Shown piece after piece: positions 44,956 through 58,853 of a stretch of 64,000 nt of DNA (within the stretch, counting starts at the first letter, position 1; each line of letters opens with the position of its first letter). The notes below the pieces were generated by a model. It worked only from the letters and a program-made list of their open reading frames with translations. It was not told the DNA's origin and did not search any database. The DNA lies in assembly GCF_040958095.1 (NCBI RefSeq), contig NC_091151.1, positions 5,068,382 through 5,132,381 of the forward strand. The letters run 5' to 3'. The position numbers were made by a program, and so were the translations under genes. The DNA is from Procambarus clarkii. Taxonomy: Eukaryota > Arthropoda > Malacostraca > Decapoda > Cambaridae.

Positions 44956-47900
44956 GACAAAAGGTGCCCATGGGAAGAGGTGGGTCTTACTAAAGTGTCC
45001 ATGGGAAGAGATGGGTCTGACTAAAGTTGTCCATGGGAAGAGGTGGGTCTGACTAAATGCAGCCATGGGAAGAGGTGGGTCTGACTAAAGGTCTATATGG
45101 GAAGAGGTGGGTCTGACTATAGGTGTCCATGGGAAGAGGTGGGTCTTACTAAAGTGTTCATGGGAAGAGGTGGGTCTGACTAAAGGTCTATATGGGAAGA
45201 GGTGGGTCTGACTAAAGGTCTCCATGGGAAGAGGTGGGTCTGACTAAAGGTCTCCATGGGAAGAGGTGGGTCTGACTAAAGGTGTTTCATGGGAAGAGGT
45301 GGGTCTGACTAAATGTGTCCATGGGAAGAGGTGGGTCTGACTAAATGTGTCCATGGGAAGAGGTGGATCTGACTAAATGTGTCCATGGGAAGAGGTGGGT
45401 CTGACTAAATGTGTCCATGGGAAGAGGTAAGTCTGACTGAAGGTGTCCATAGGAAGAGGTGGGTCTGACTATAGGTGTCCATGGGAAGAGGTGGGACTGA
45501 CTAAAGGTGTCCATGGGAAGAGATGGGTCTGACTAAAGTATCCATGGGAAGAGGTGGGTCTGACTAAAGGTGTCCATGGGAAGAGGTGGGTCTGACTAAA
45601 GGTCTCCATGGGAAGAGGTGGGTCTGATTAAAGGTGTTCATGGGAAGAGGTGGGTCTTACTAAAGGGGTCCATGGGAAGAGGTGGGTCTGACTATAGGTG
45701 TCCATGGGAAGAGGTGGGTCTGACTAAAGGTGCCCATGGGAAGAGGTGGGTCTGATTGAAGGTGTTCGTAGGAAGAGGTGGGTCTGACTAAAGGTGTCCA
45801 TGGGAAGAGGTGGGTCTGACTAAAGGTGCTCATGGGAAGAGGTGGGTCTGACTAAAGGTGTCCATGGGAAGACATGGGACTGACTAAATTTGTCCATGGG
45901 AAGAGGTGGGTCTGACTAAATGTAGCCATGGGAAGAGGTGGGTCTGATTAAGGTTTATATGGGAAGAGGTGGGTCTGACTATAGGTGTCCATGGGAAGAG
46001 GTGGGTCTTACTAAAGTGTTCATGGGAAGAGGTGGGTCTGACTAAAGGTCTATATGGGAAGAGGTGGATCTGACTAAAGGTCTCCATGGGAAGAGGTGGG
46101 TCTGACTAAAGGTCTCCATGGGAAGAGGAGGGTCTGACTAAAGGTGTTTCATGGGAAGAGGTGGGTCTGACTAAATGTGTCCATGGGAAGAGGTGGGTCT
46201 GACTAAATGTGTCCATGGGAAGAGGTGGATCTGACTAAATGTGTCCATGAGAAGAGGTGGGTCTGACTAAATGTGTCCATGGGAAGAGGTGGGTCTGACT
46301 AAAAGTGTCCATCGGAAGAGGTGGGTCTGACTGAAGGTGTCCATAGGAAGAGGTGGGTCTGACTATAGGTGTCCATGCGAAGAGGTGGGACTGACTAAAG
46401 GTGTCCTTGGGAAGAGATGGGTCTGACTAAAGTATCCATGGGAAGAGGTGGGTCTGACTAAAGGTGTCCATGGGAAGAGGTGGGTCTGTCTAAAGGTCTC
46501 CATGGGAAGAGGTGGGTCTGATTAAAGATGTTCATGGGAAGTGGTGGGTCTGACTAAAGGGGTCCATGGGAAGAGGTGGGTCTGACTATAGGTGTCCCTG
46601 GGAAGAGGTGGGTCTGACTAAAGGTGCCCATGGGAAGAGGTGGGTCTGATTGAAGGTGTTCGTAGGAAGAGGTGGGTCTGACTAAAGGTGTCCATGGGAA
46701 GAGGTGGGTCTGATTAAAGGTGTCCATGGGAAGGAGTGGGGCTGACTAAAGGTGCCCATGGGAAGAGGTAGGTCTGACTAAAGGTGTCCATGGGAAGCGG
46801 TGGGTCTGACTAAATGTGTCCATGGGAAGAGGTGGGTCTGACTAAAGGTGCCCATGGGAAGAGGTGGGTTTGACTAAAGTGTCCATGGGAAGAGGGGGGT
46901 ATGACTAAAGTGTCCATGGGAAGAGGTGGGTCTGACGAAAGTGTCCATGGGAAGAGGAGGGTATGACTAAAGGTGTCCATAGGAAGAGGTGGGTTTTATT
47001 AAAGGTGTCCATAGGAAGAGGTGGGACTGACTAAAGGTGTCCATGGGAAGAGGTGGGTCTGACTAAAGGAGCCCATGGGAAGAGGTGGGAGTGACTAAAG
47101 GTGTCCATGGGAAGCGGTGGGTCTAACTATATGTGTTCATGGGAAGAGGTGGGTCTGACTAAAGGTGTCCATAGAAAGAGGTGGTTCTGACTAAAAGTGT
47201 TCATGGGAAGAGGTGGGACTGACTAAAGGTGTCCATGGGAAGAGGTAGGTCTGACTAAAGGTCCATAGGAAGAAGTGGGTCTGATTAAAGGTGTCCACGG
47301 GAAGAGGTGGGTGTGACTAAAGGTCCATGGGAAAAAGTGTGTCTGACTTAAGGTGTCCATGGGAAGAGGTGGGTCTGACTAAAGGTCCGTGAGAAGAGGT
47401 GGGTCTGACTAAAGGTGTCCACGGGAAGAGGTGAGTCTGACTAAAGGTGTCCACGGGAAGAGGTGGGTCTGACTAAAGGTGTCCATGGGAAGAGGGGGGT
47501 CTGACTAAAGCTGTCCATCCGAAGAGGTGGGTCTGACTAAAGGTGCCCATGGGAAGAGATGGGTCTTACTAAAGTGTCCATGGGAATAGGTGGGTCTGAC
47601 TAAAGGTGTTCATGGGAAGAGGTGGGTCTGACTAAAGGTGCCCATAGAAAGAGGTGGCTCTGACTAAAGGTGTCCATGGGAAGAGGTGGGTCTGACTATA
47701 TGTGTTCATGGGAAGAGGTGGGTCTGACTAAAGGTGTCCATAGAAAGAGGTGGGTCTGACTAAAAGTGTCCATGGGAAGAGGTGGGACTGACTAAAGGTG
47801 TCAATGGGAAGAGGTGGGTCTGACTAAAGGTCCATAGGAAGAAGTGGGTCTGATTAAAGGTGTCCACGGGAAGAGGTGGGTGTGACTAAAGGTCCATGGG

Positions 47901-48679
47901 AAGAAGTGGGTCTGACTTAAGGTGTCCACGGGAAGAGGTGAGTCTGACTAAAGGTGTCCACGTGAAGAGGTGGGTCTGACTAAAGGTGTCCATGGGAAGA
48001 GGTGGGTCTGACTAAAGCTGTCCATGGGAAGAGGTGGGTCTGACTAAAGGTGACCATGGGAAGAGATGGGTCTGACTAAAGGTACCCATAGAAAGAGGTG
48101 GCTCTGACTAAAGGTGTCCATGGAAAGACGTGGGACTGACTAAAGGTGTCCATGGGAAGAGGTGGGTCTGACTAAAGCTGTCCATGGGAAGAGGTGGGTC
48201 TGACTAAAGGTGACCATGGGAAGAGATGGGTCTTACTAAAGTGTCCATGGGAAGAGGTGGGTTTGACTAAAGGTGTTCATGGGAAGAGGTGGGTCTGACT
48301 GAAGGTACCCATAGAAAGAGGTGGCTCTGACTAAAGGTGTCCATGGAAAGACGTGGGACTGACTAAAGGTGTCCATGGGAAGAAGTGGTCTGACTAAAGG
48401 TGTCCATGGGAAGAGGTGGGTCTGATTGAAGGTGTTCGTAGGAAGAGGTGGGTCTGACTAAAGGTGTCCATGGGAAGAGGTGGGTCTGATTGAAGGTGTT
48501 CGTAGGAAGAGGTGGGTCTGACTAAAGGTGTCCATGGGAAGAGGTGGGTCTGACTAAAGGTGCCCATGGGAAGAGGTGAGTCTGACTAAAGGTGTCCACG
48601 TGAAGAGGTGGGTCTGACTAAAGGTGTCCATGGGAAGAGGTGGGTCTGACTAAAGCTGTCCATGGGAAGAGGTGGGTCT

Positions 48680-51600
48680 GACTGAAGGTCCATGGGAAGA
48701 GGTGGGCCTGACTAAAGGTGTCCACGGGAAGAGGTGGGTCTGACTAAAGTGTCCATGGGAAGAGGTGGGTCTGACTAAATGTGTCCATGGGAAGAGGTGG
48801 GTCTGACTAAAGGTGTCCATGGGAAGAGGTGGGTCTGACTAAAGGTGCCCATGGGAAGAGCTGGGTCTGACTAAAGGTGTCCAAGGGAAGATGTGGGTCT
48901 GACTAAAGGTGTCCACGGGAAGACGTGGGTCTGACTAAAGTGTCCATGGGAAGAAGTGGGTCTGACAAAAGTGTCCATGGAAAGAGGTGGGTCTGACTAA
49001 AGTGTCCATGGGAAGAGGTGGGTCTGATTAAAGGTGCCCATGGGAAGAGGTGGGTCTGACTAATGGTGTCCACGGGAAGAGGTGGGTCTGGCTAAAGGTC
49101 CATGGGAAGAGGTGGGTCTGACTAAAGGTGCCCTTGGGAAGAGGTGGGTCTGACAAAAGGTCCATGGGAAGAGGTGGGTCTGACTAAAGGTGTCCTTGGG
49201 AAGAGGTGGGTCTGACTAAATGTGTCCATGGGCAGAAGTGGGTCTGACTAAAAGTGTCCATGGGAAGAGGTGGGTCTGACTGAAGGTGTCCATAGGAAGA
49301 GGTGGGTCTGACTATAGGTGTCCATGGGAAGAGGTGGGACTGACTAAAGGTGTCCATGGGAAGAGATGGGTCTGACTAAAGTATCCATGGGAAGAGGTGG
49401 GTCTGACTAAAGGTGTCCATGGGAAGAGGTGGGTCTGACTAAAGGTCTCCATGGGAAGAGGTGGGTCTGATTAAAGGTGTTCATGGGAAGAGGTGGGTCT
49501 GACTAAAGGGGTCCATGGGAAGAGGTGGGTCTGACTATAGGTGATCATGGGAAGAGATGGGTCTGACTAAAGGTGCCCATGGGAAGAGGTGGGTCTGATT
49601 GAAGGTGTTCGTAGGAAGAGGTGGGTCTGACTAAAGGTGTCCATGGGAAGAGGTGGGTCTGATTAAAGGTGTCCATGGGAAGGAGTGGGGCTGACTAAAG
49701 GTGCCCATGGGAAGAGGTAGGTCTGACTAAAGGTGTCCATTGGAAGAGGTGGGTCTGACTAAAGGTGTCCATGGGAAGAGGTGGGTCTGACTAAATGTGT
49801 CCATGGGAAGAGGTGGATCTGACTAAATGTGACCATGGGAAGAGGTGGGTCTGACTAAATGTGTCCATGGGAAGAGGTGGGTCTGACTAAAAGTGTCCAT
49901 TGGAAGAGGTAAGTCTGACTGAAGGTGTCCATAGGAAGAGGTGGGTCTGACTATAGGTGTCCATGGGAAGAGGTGGGACTGACTAAAGGTGTCCATGGGA
50001 AGAGATGGGTCTGACTAAAGTATCCATGGGAAGAGGTGGGTCTGACTAAAGGTGTCCATGGGAAGAGGTGGGTCTGACTAAAGGTCTCCATGGGAAGAGG
50101 TGGGTCTGATTAAAGGTGTTCATGGGAAGAGGTGGGTCTTACTAAAGGGGTCCATGGGAAGAGGTGGGTCTGACTATAGGTGTCCATGGGAAGAGGTGGG
50201 TCTGACTAAAGATGCCCATGGGAAGAGGTGGGTCTGATTGAAGGTGTTCGTAAGAAGAGGTGGGTCTGACTAAAGGTGTCCATGGGAAGAGGTGGGTCTG
50301 ACTAAAGGTGCCCATGGGAAGAGGTGGGTCTGACTAAAGGTGTCCATGGGAAGACATGGGACTGACTAAAGTTGTCCATGGGAAGAGGTGGATCTGACTA
50401 AATGTAGCCATGGGAAGAGGTGGGTCTGATTAAGGTTTATATGGGAAGAGGTGGGTCTGACTATAGGTGTCCATGGGAAGATGTGGGTCTTACTAAAGTG
50501 TTCATGGGAAGAGGTGGGTCTGACTAAAGGTCTATATGGGAAGAGGTGGGTCTAACTAAAGGTCTCCATGGAAAGAGGTGGGTCTGACTAAAGGTCTCCA
50601 TGGGAGGAGGAGGGTCTGACTAAAGGTGTTTCATGGGAAGAGGTGGGTCTGACTAAATGTGTCCATGGGAAGAGGTGGGTCTGACTAAATGTGTCCATGG
50701 GAAGAGGTGGATCTGACTAAATGTGTCCATGAGAAGAGGTGGGTCTGACTAAATGTGTCCATGGGAAGAGGTGGGTCTGACTAAAAGTGTCCATGGGAAG
50801 AGGTGGGTCTGACTGAAGGTGTCCATAGGAAGAGGTGGGTCTGACTATAGGTGTCCATGGGAAGAGGTGGGACTGACTAAAGGTGTCCATGGGAAGAGAT
50901 GGGTCTGACTAAAGGTGCCCATGGGAAGAGGTGGGTCTGACTAAAGGTGCCCATGGGAAGAGGTGGGTCTGACTAAAGTGTCCATGGGAAGAGGGGGGTA
51001 TGACTAAAGTGTCCATGGGAAGAGGTGGGTCTGACGAAAGTGTCCATGGGAAGAGGAGGGTATGACTAAAGGTGTCCATAGGAAGAGGTGGGTTTGATTA
51101 AAGGTGTCCATAGGAAGAGGTGGGACTGACTAAAGTTGTCCATGGGAAGAGGTGGGTCTGACTAAAGGAGCCCATGGGAAGAGGTGGGAGTGACTAAAGG
51201 TGCCCATGGGAAGCGGTGGGTCTAACTATATGTGTTCATGGGAAGAGGTGGGTCTGACTAAAGGTGTCCATAGAAAGAGGTGGGTCTGACTAAAAGTGTC
51301 CATGGGAAGAGGTGGGACTGACTAAAGGTGTCCATGGGAAGAGGTGGGTCAGACTAAAGGTCCATAGGAAGAAGTGGGTCTGATTAAAGGTGTCCACGGG
51401 AAGAGGTGGGTGTGACTAAAGGTCCATGGGAAGAAGTGGGTCTGACTTAAGGTGTCCATGGGAAGAGGTGTGTCTGACTAAAGGTCCATGAGAAGAGGTG
51501 GGTCTGACTAAAGGTGTCCACGGGAAGAGGTGAGTCTGACTAAAGGTGTCCACGCGAAGAGGTGGGTCTGACTAAAGGTGTCCATGGGAAGAGGTGGGTC

Positions 51601-51797
51601 TGACTAAAGCTGTCCATGGGAAGAGGTGGGTCTGACTAAAGGTGACCATGGGAAGAGGTGGGTCTGACTAAAGGTGTCCTTGGGAAGAGGTTGGTCTGAC
51701 TAAAGGTGTCCATGGGAAGAGGTGGGTCTGACTAAAGGTGTCCAAAGGAAGAGGTGGGTCTGACTAAAGTGTCCATGGGAAGAGGTGTGTCTGACTA
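48680..51797. repeat. Displaced copy of 41242-44359, offset 7,438 bp
   Basis: Two well-separated markers agree: TGACTGAAGG followed by the rare GGGCCTGAC (41241 and 48679), and TAAGGTTTATATG (42993 and 50431), both offset by 7,438. The copy is cut off by the second assembly gap. Confidence 0.8.
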
Positions 51798-52297
51798 NNN
51801 NNNNNNNNNNNNNNNNNNNNNNNNNNNNNNNNNNNNNNNNNNNNNNNNNNNNNNNNNNNNNNNNNNNNNNNNNNNNNNNNNNNNNNNNNNNNNNNNNNNN
51901 NNNNNNNNNNNNNNNNNNNNNNNNNNNNNNNNNNNNNNNNNNNNNNNNNNNNNNNNNNNNNNNNNNNNNNNNNNNNNNNNNNNNNNNNNNNNNNNNNNNN
52001 NNNNNNNNNNNNNNNNNNNNNNNNNNNNNNNNNNNNNNNNNNNNNNNNNNNNNNNNNNNNNNNNNNNNNNNNNNNNNNNNNNNNNNNNNNNNNNNNNNNN
52101 NNNNNNNNNNNNNNNNNNNNNNNNNNNNNNNNNNNNNNNNNNNNNNNNNNNNNNNNNNNNNNNNNNNNNNNNNNNNNNNNNNNNNNNNNNNNNNNNNNNN
52201 NNNNNNNNNNNNNNNNNNNNNNNNNNNNNNNNNNNNNNNNNNNNNNNNNNNNNNNNNNNNNNNNNNNNNNNNNNNNNNNNNNNNNNNNNNNNNNNNN
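51798..52297. other. Assembly gap, 500 N
   Basis: Exactly 500 N inside the minisatellite, at the end of a long duplicated block. The true length is unknown. Confidence 0.99.
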
Positions 52298-55200
52298 GTG
52301 TCCATGGGAAGAGATGGGTCTGACTAAAGTATCCATGGGAATAGGTGGGTCTGACTAAAGGAGTCCATGGGAAGAGGTGGGTCTGACTAAAGGTCTCCAT
52401 GGGAAGAGGTGGGTCTGATTAAAGGTGTTCATGGGAAGAGGTGGGTCTGACTAAAGGGGTCCATGGGAAGAGGTGGGTCTGACTATAGGTGTCCATGGGA
52501 AGAGGTGGGTCTGACTAAAGGTGTCCATGGGAAGAGGTGGGTCTGATTGAAGGTGTTCGAAGGAAGAGGTGGGTCTGACTAAAGGTGTCCATGGGAAGAG
52601 GTGGGTCTGATTAAAGGTGTCCATGGGAAGGAGTGGGGCTGACTAAAGGTGCCCATGGGAAGAGGTAGGTCTGACTAAAGGTGTCCATGGGAAGTGGTGG
52701 GTCTGACTAAAGGTGTCCATGGGAAGAGGTGGGTCTGACTAAAGGTGCCCATGGGAAGAGGTGGGTCTGACTAAAGGTGCCCATGGGAAGAGGTGGGTCT
52801 GACTAAAGTGTCCATGGGAAGAGGCAGGTATGACTAAAGTGTCCATGGGAAGAGGTGGGTCTGACGAAAGTGTCCATAGAAAGAGGAGGGTATGACTAAA
52901 GGTGTCCATAGGAAGAGGTGGGTTTGATTAATGGTGTCCATAGGAAGAGGTGGGACTGACTAAAGGTGTCCATGGGAAGAGGTGGGTCTGACTAAAGGAG
53001 CCCATGGGAAGAGGTGGGAGTGACTAAAGGTGTCCATGGGAAGCGGTGGATCTAACTATATGTGTTCATGGGAGGAGGTGGGTCTGACTAAAGGTGTCCA
53101 TAGAAAGAGGTGGGTCTGACTAAAAGTGTCCATGGGAAGAGGTGGGACTGACTAAAGGTGTCCATGGGAAGAGGTGGGTCTGACTAAAGGTCCATAGGAA
53201 GAAGTGGGTCTGATTAAAGGTGTCCACGGGAAGAGGTGGGTGTGACTAAAGGTCCATGGGAAGAAGTGGGTCTGACTTAAGGTGTCCATGGGAAGAGGTG
53301 GGTCTGACTAAAGGTCCATGAGAAGAGGTGGGTCTGACTAAAGGTGTCCACGGGAAGAGGTGAGTCTGACTAAAGGTGTCCACGGGAAGAGGTGGGTCTG
53401 ATTAAAGGTGTCCATGGGAAGAGGTGGGTCTGACTAAATGTGTCCATGGGAAGAGGTGGATCTGACTAAATGTGTCCATGGGAAGAGGTGGGTCTGACTA
53501 AATGTGTCCATGGGAAGAGGTGGGTCTGACTAAAAGTGTCCATTGGAAGAGGTAAGTCTGACTGAAGGTGTCCATAGGAAGAGGTGGGTCTGACTACAGG
53601 TGTCCATGGGAAGAGGTGGGACTGACTAAAGGTGTCCATGGGAAGAGGTGGGTCTGACTAAAGGTCTCCACGGGAAGAGGTGGGTCTGATTAAAGGTGTT
53701 CAAAGGAAGAGGTGGGAATTACTAAAGGCGTCCATGGGAAGAGGTGGGTCTGACTATAGGTGTCCATGGGAAGAGGTGGGTCTGACTAAAGGTGCCCATG
53801 GGAAGAGGTGGGTCTGATTGAAGGTGTTCGTAGGAAGAGGTGGGTCTGACTAAAAGTGTCCATGGGAAGAGGTGGGTCTGACTAAAGGTGCCCATGGGAA
53901 GAGGTGGGTCTGACTAAAGGTGTCCATGGGAAGACATGGGACTGACTAAAGTTGTCCATGGGAAGAGGTGGGTCTGACTAAATGTAGCCATGGGAAGAGG
54001 TGGGTCTGATTAAGGTTTATATGGGAAGAGGTGGGTCTGACTATAGGTGTCCATGGGAAGAGGTGGGTCTTACTTAAGTGTTCATGGGAAGAGGTGGGTC
54101 TGACTAAAGGTCTATATGGGAAGAGGTGGGTCTGACTAAAGGTCTCCATTGGAAGAGGTGGGTCTGACTAAAGGTCTCCATGGGAAGAGGAGGGTCTGAC
54201 TAAAGGTGTTTCATGGGAAGAGGTGGGTCTGACTAAATGTGTCCATGGGAAGAGGTGGGTCTGACTAAATGTGTCCATGGGAAGAGATGGATCTGACTAA
54301 ATGTGTCCATGGGAAGAGGTGGGTCTGACAAAAAGTGTCCATAGGAAGAGGTGGGTCTGACTATAGGTGTCCATGGGAAGAGGTGGGACTGACTAAAGGT
54401 GTCCATGGGAAGAGATGGGTCTGACTAAAGTATCCATGGGAAGAGGTGGGTCTGACTAAAGGTGTCCATGGGAAGAGGTGGGTCTGACTAAAGGTCTCCA
54501 TGGGAAGAGGTGGGTCTGATTAAAGGTGTTCATGGGAAGAGGTGGGTCTGACTAAAGGAGTCCATGGGAAGAGGTGGGTCTGACTATAGGTGTCCATGGG
54601 AAGAGGTGGGTCTGACTAAAGGTGCCCATGGGAAGAGGTGGGTCTGATTGAAGGTGTTCGTAGGAAGAGGTGGGTCTGACTAAAGGTGTCCATGGGAAGA
54701 GGTGGGTCTGGTTAAAGGTGTCCATGGGAAGGAGTGGGGCTGACTAAAGGTGCCCATAGGATGAGGTAGGTCTGACTAAAGGTGACCATGGGAAGTGGTG
54801 GGTCTGACTAAAGGTGTCCATGGGAAGAGGTGGGTCTGACTAAAGGTGCCCATGGGAAGAGGTGGGTCTGACTAAAGGTGCCCATGGGAAGAGGTGGGTC
54901 TGACTAAAGGTGCCCATGGGAAGAGGTGGGTCTGACTAAAGTGTCCATGGGAAGAGGGGGGTATGACTAAAGTGTCCATGGAAAGAGGTGGGTCTGACGA
55001 AAGTGTCCATGGGAAGAGGAGTGTATGACTAAAGGTGGTCATAGGAAGAGGTGGGTTTGATTAAAGGTGTCCATAGGAAGAGGTGGGACTGACTAAAGGT
55101 GTCCATGGGAAGAGGTGGGTCTGACTAAAGGAGCCCATGGGAAGAGGTGGGAGTAACTAAAGGTGTCCATGGGAAGCGGTGGGTCTAATTATATGTGTTC

Positions 55201-58200
55201 ATGGGAAGAGGTGGGTCTGACTAAAGTTGTCCATAGAAAGAGGTGGGTATGACTAAAAGTGTCCATGGGAAGAGGTGGGACTGACTAAAGGTGTCCATGG
55301 GAAGAGGTGGGTCTGACTAAAGGTCCATGGGAAGAAGTTGGTCTGACTTAAGGTGTCCATGGGAAGAGGTGGGTCTGACTAAAGGTCCATGAGAAGAGGT
55401 GGGTCTGACTAAAGGTGTCCACGGGAAGAGGTAAGTCTGACTAAAGGTGTCCACGGGAAGAGGTGGGTCTGACTAAAGGTGTCCATGGGAAGAGGTGGGT
55501 CTGACTAAAGCTGTCCATGGGAAGAAGTGGGTCTGACTAAAGGTGCCCATGGGAAGAGATGGGTCTTACTAAAGTGTCCATGGGAATAGGTGGGTCTGAC
55601 TAAAGGTGTTCATGGGAAGAGGTGGGTCTGACTAAAGGTGCCCATAGAAAGAGTTGGCTCTGATTAAAGGCGTCCATGGGAAGACGTGGGTCTGACTAAA
55701 GGTCTCCATGGGAAGAGGTGGGTCTGACTAAAGGTCTCCATGGGAAGAGGTGGGTCTGACTAAAGGTGTCTATGGGAAGAGGTGGGTCTTACTAAAGTGT
55801 CCATGGGAAGAGGTGGGTCTGACTAAAGGTTTCCATGGGAAGACGTGGGACTGACTAAAGGTGTCCATGGGAAGAGGAGGGTCTGACTAAAGGTGTCCAT
55901 GGGAAGAGGTGGGTCTGACTAAAGGTGTCTATAGGAAGAGGTGGGTCTGACTAAATGTGTCCATGGGAAGAGGTGGGTCTGACTAAATGTGTCCATGGGA
56001 AGAGGTGGATCTGACTAAATGTGTCCATGGGAAGAGGTGGGTCTGACTAAATGTGTCCATGTGAAGAGGTGGGTCTGACTAAAAGTGTCCATTGGAAGAG
56101 GTAAGTCTGACTGAAGGTGTCCATAGGAAGAGGTGGGTCTGACTATAGGTGTCCATGGGAAGAGGTGGGACTGACTAAAGGTGTCCATGGGAGGAGATAG
56201 GTCTGACTAAAGTATCCATTGGAAGAGGTGGGTCTGACTAAAGGTGTCCATGGGAAGAGGTGGGTCTGACTAAAGGTCTCCATGGGAAGAGGTGGGTCTG
56301 ATTAAAGGTGTTCATGGGAAGAGGTGGGTCTTACTAAAGGGGTCCATGGGAAGAGGTGGGTCTGACTATAGGTGTCCATGGGAAGAGGTGGGTCTGACTA
56401 AAGGTGCCCATGGGAAGAGGTGGGTCTGATTGAAGGTGTTCGTAGGAAGAGGTGGGTCTGACTAAAGGTGTCCATGGGAAGAGGTGGGTCTGACTGAAGG
56501 TGCCCATGGGAAGAGGTGGGTCTGACTAAAGGTGTCCATGGGAAGACATGGGACTGACTAAAGTTGTCCATGGGAAGAGGTGGGTCTGACTAAATGTAGC
56601 CATGGGAAGAGGAGGGTCTGATTAAGGTTTATATGGGAAGAGGTGGGTCTGACTATAGGTGTCAATGGGAAGAGGTGGGTCTTTCTAAAGTGTTCATGGG
56701 AAGAGGTGGGTCTGACTAAAGGTCTATATGGGAAGAGGTGGGTCTGACTAAAGGTCTCCATGGGAAGAGGTGGGTCTGACTAAAGGTCTCCATGGGAAGA
56801 GGAGGGTCTGACTAAAGGTGTTTCATGGGAAGAGGTGGGTCTGACTAAATGTGTCCATTGGAAGAGGTGGGTCTGACTAAATGTGTCCATGGGAAGAGGT
56901 GGATCTGACTAAATGTGTCCATGAGAAGAGGTGGGTCTGACTAAATGTGTCCTTGGGAAGAGGTGGGTCTGACTAAAAGTGTCCATGGGAAGAGGTGGGT
57001 CTGACTGAAGGTGTCCATAGGAAGAGGTGGGTCTGACTATAGGTGTCCATGGGAAGAGGTGGGACTGACTAAAGGTGTCCATGGGAAGAGATGGGTCTGA
57101 CTAAAGTATCCATGGGAATAGGTGGGTCTGACTAAAGGTGTCCATGGGAAGAGGTGGGTCTGACTAAAGGTCTCCATGGGAAGAGGTGGGTCTGATTAAA
57201 GGTGTTCATGGGAAGAGGTGGGTCTGACTAAAGGGGTCCATGGGAAGAGGTGGGTCTGACTATAGGTGTCCATGGGAAGAGGTGGGTCTGACTAAAGGTG
57301 CCCATGGGAAGAGGTGGGTCTGATTGAAGGTGTTCGTAGGAAGAGGTGGGTCTGACTAAAGGTGTCCATGGGAAGAGGTGGGTCTGATTAAAGGTGTCCA
57401 TGGGAAGGAGTGGGGCTGACTAAAGGTGCCCATGGGAAGAGGTAGGTCTGACTAAAGGTGTCCATGGGAAGTGGTGGGTCTGACTAAAGGTGTCCATGGG
57501 AAGAGGTGGGTCTGACTAAAGGTGCCCATGGGAAGAGGTGGGTCTGACTAAAGGTGCCCATGGGAAGAGGTGGGTCTGACTAAAGTGTCCATGGGAAGAG
57601 GCGGGTATGACTAAAGTGTCCATGGGAAGAGGTGGGTTTGATTAAAGGTGTCCATAGGAAGAGGTGGGACTGACTAAAGGTGTCCATGGGAAGAGGTGGG
57701 TCTGACTAAAGGAGCCCATGGGAAGAGGTGGGAGTGACTAAAGGTGTCCATGGGAAGCGGTGGATCTAACTATATGTGTTCATGGGAAGAGGTGGGTCTG
57801 ATAAAGGTGTCCATAGAAAGAGGTGGGTCTGACTAAAAGTGTCCATGGGAAGAGGTGGGACTGACTAAAGGTGTCCATGGGAAGAGGTGGGTCTGACTAA
57901 AGGTCCATAGGAAGAAGTGGGTCTGATTAAAGGTGTCCACGGGAAGAGGTGGGTGTGACTAAAGGTCCATGGGAAGAAGTGGGTGTGACTTAAGGTGTCC
58001 ATGGGAAGAGGTGGGTCTGACTAAAGGTCCATGAGAAGAGGTGGGTCTGACTAAAGGTGTCCACGGGAAGAGGTGAGTCTGACTAAAGGTGTCCACGGGA
58101 AGAGGTGGGTCTGATTAAAGGTGTCCATGGGAAGAGGTGGGTCTGACTAAATGTGTCCATGGGAAGAGGTGGATCTGACTAAATGTGTCCATGGGAAGAA

Positions 58201-58853
58201 CTGGGTCTGACTAAAAGTGTCCATTGGAAGAGGTAAGTCTGACTGAAGGTGTCCATAGGAAGAGGTGGGTCTGACTACAGGTGTCCATGGTAAGAGGTGG
58301 GACTGACTAAAGGTGTCCATGGGAAGAGATGGGTCTGACTAAAGTATCCATGGGAAGAGGTGGGTCTGACTAAAGGTGTCCATGGGAAGAGGTGGGTCTG
58401 ACTAAAGGTCTCCACGGGAAGAGGTGGGTCTGATTAAAGGTGTTCATGGGAAGAGGTGGGTATTACTAAAGGGGTCCATGGGAAGAGGTGGGTCTGACTA
58501 TAGGTGTCCATGGGAAGAGGTGGGTCTGACTAAAGGTGCCCATGGGAAGAGGTGGGTCTGATTGAAGGTGTTCGTAGGAAGAGGTTGGGTCTGACTAAAG
58601 GTGTCCATGGGAAGAGGTGGGTCTGACTAAAGGTGCCCATGGGAAGAGGTGGGTCTGACTAAAGGTGTGCATGGGAAGACATGGGACTGACTAAAGTTGT
58701 CCATGGGAAGAGGTGGGTCTGACTAAATGTAGCCATGGGAAGAGGTGGGTCTGATTAAGGTTTATATGGGAAGAGGTGGGTCTGACTATAGGTGTCCATG
58801 GGAAGAGGTGGGTCTTACTAAAGTGTTCATGGGAAGAGGTGGGTCTGACTAAA

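Noticed and set aside
51700-52400. Open frames of about 180-200 codons spanning the second N gap
   Set aside because: They consist almost entirely of undetermined bases.
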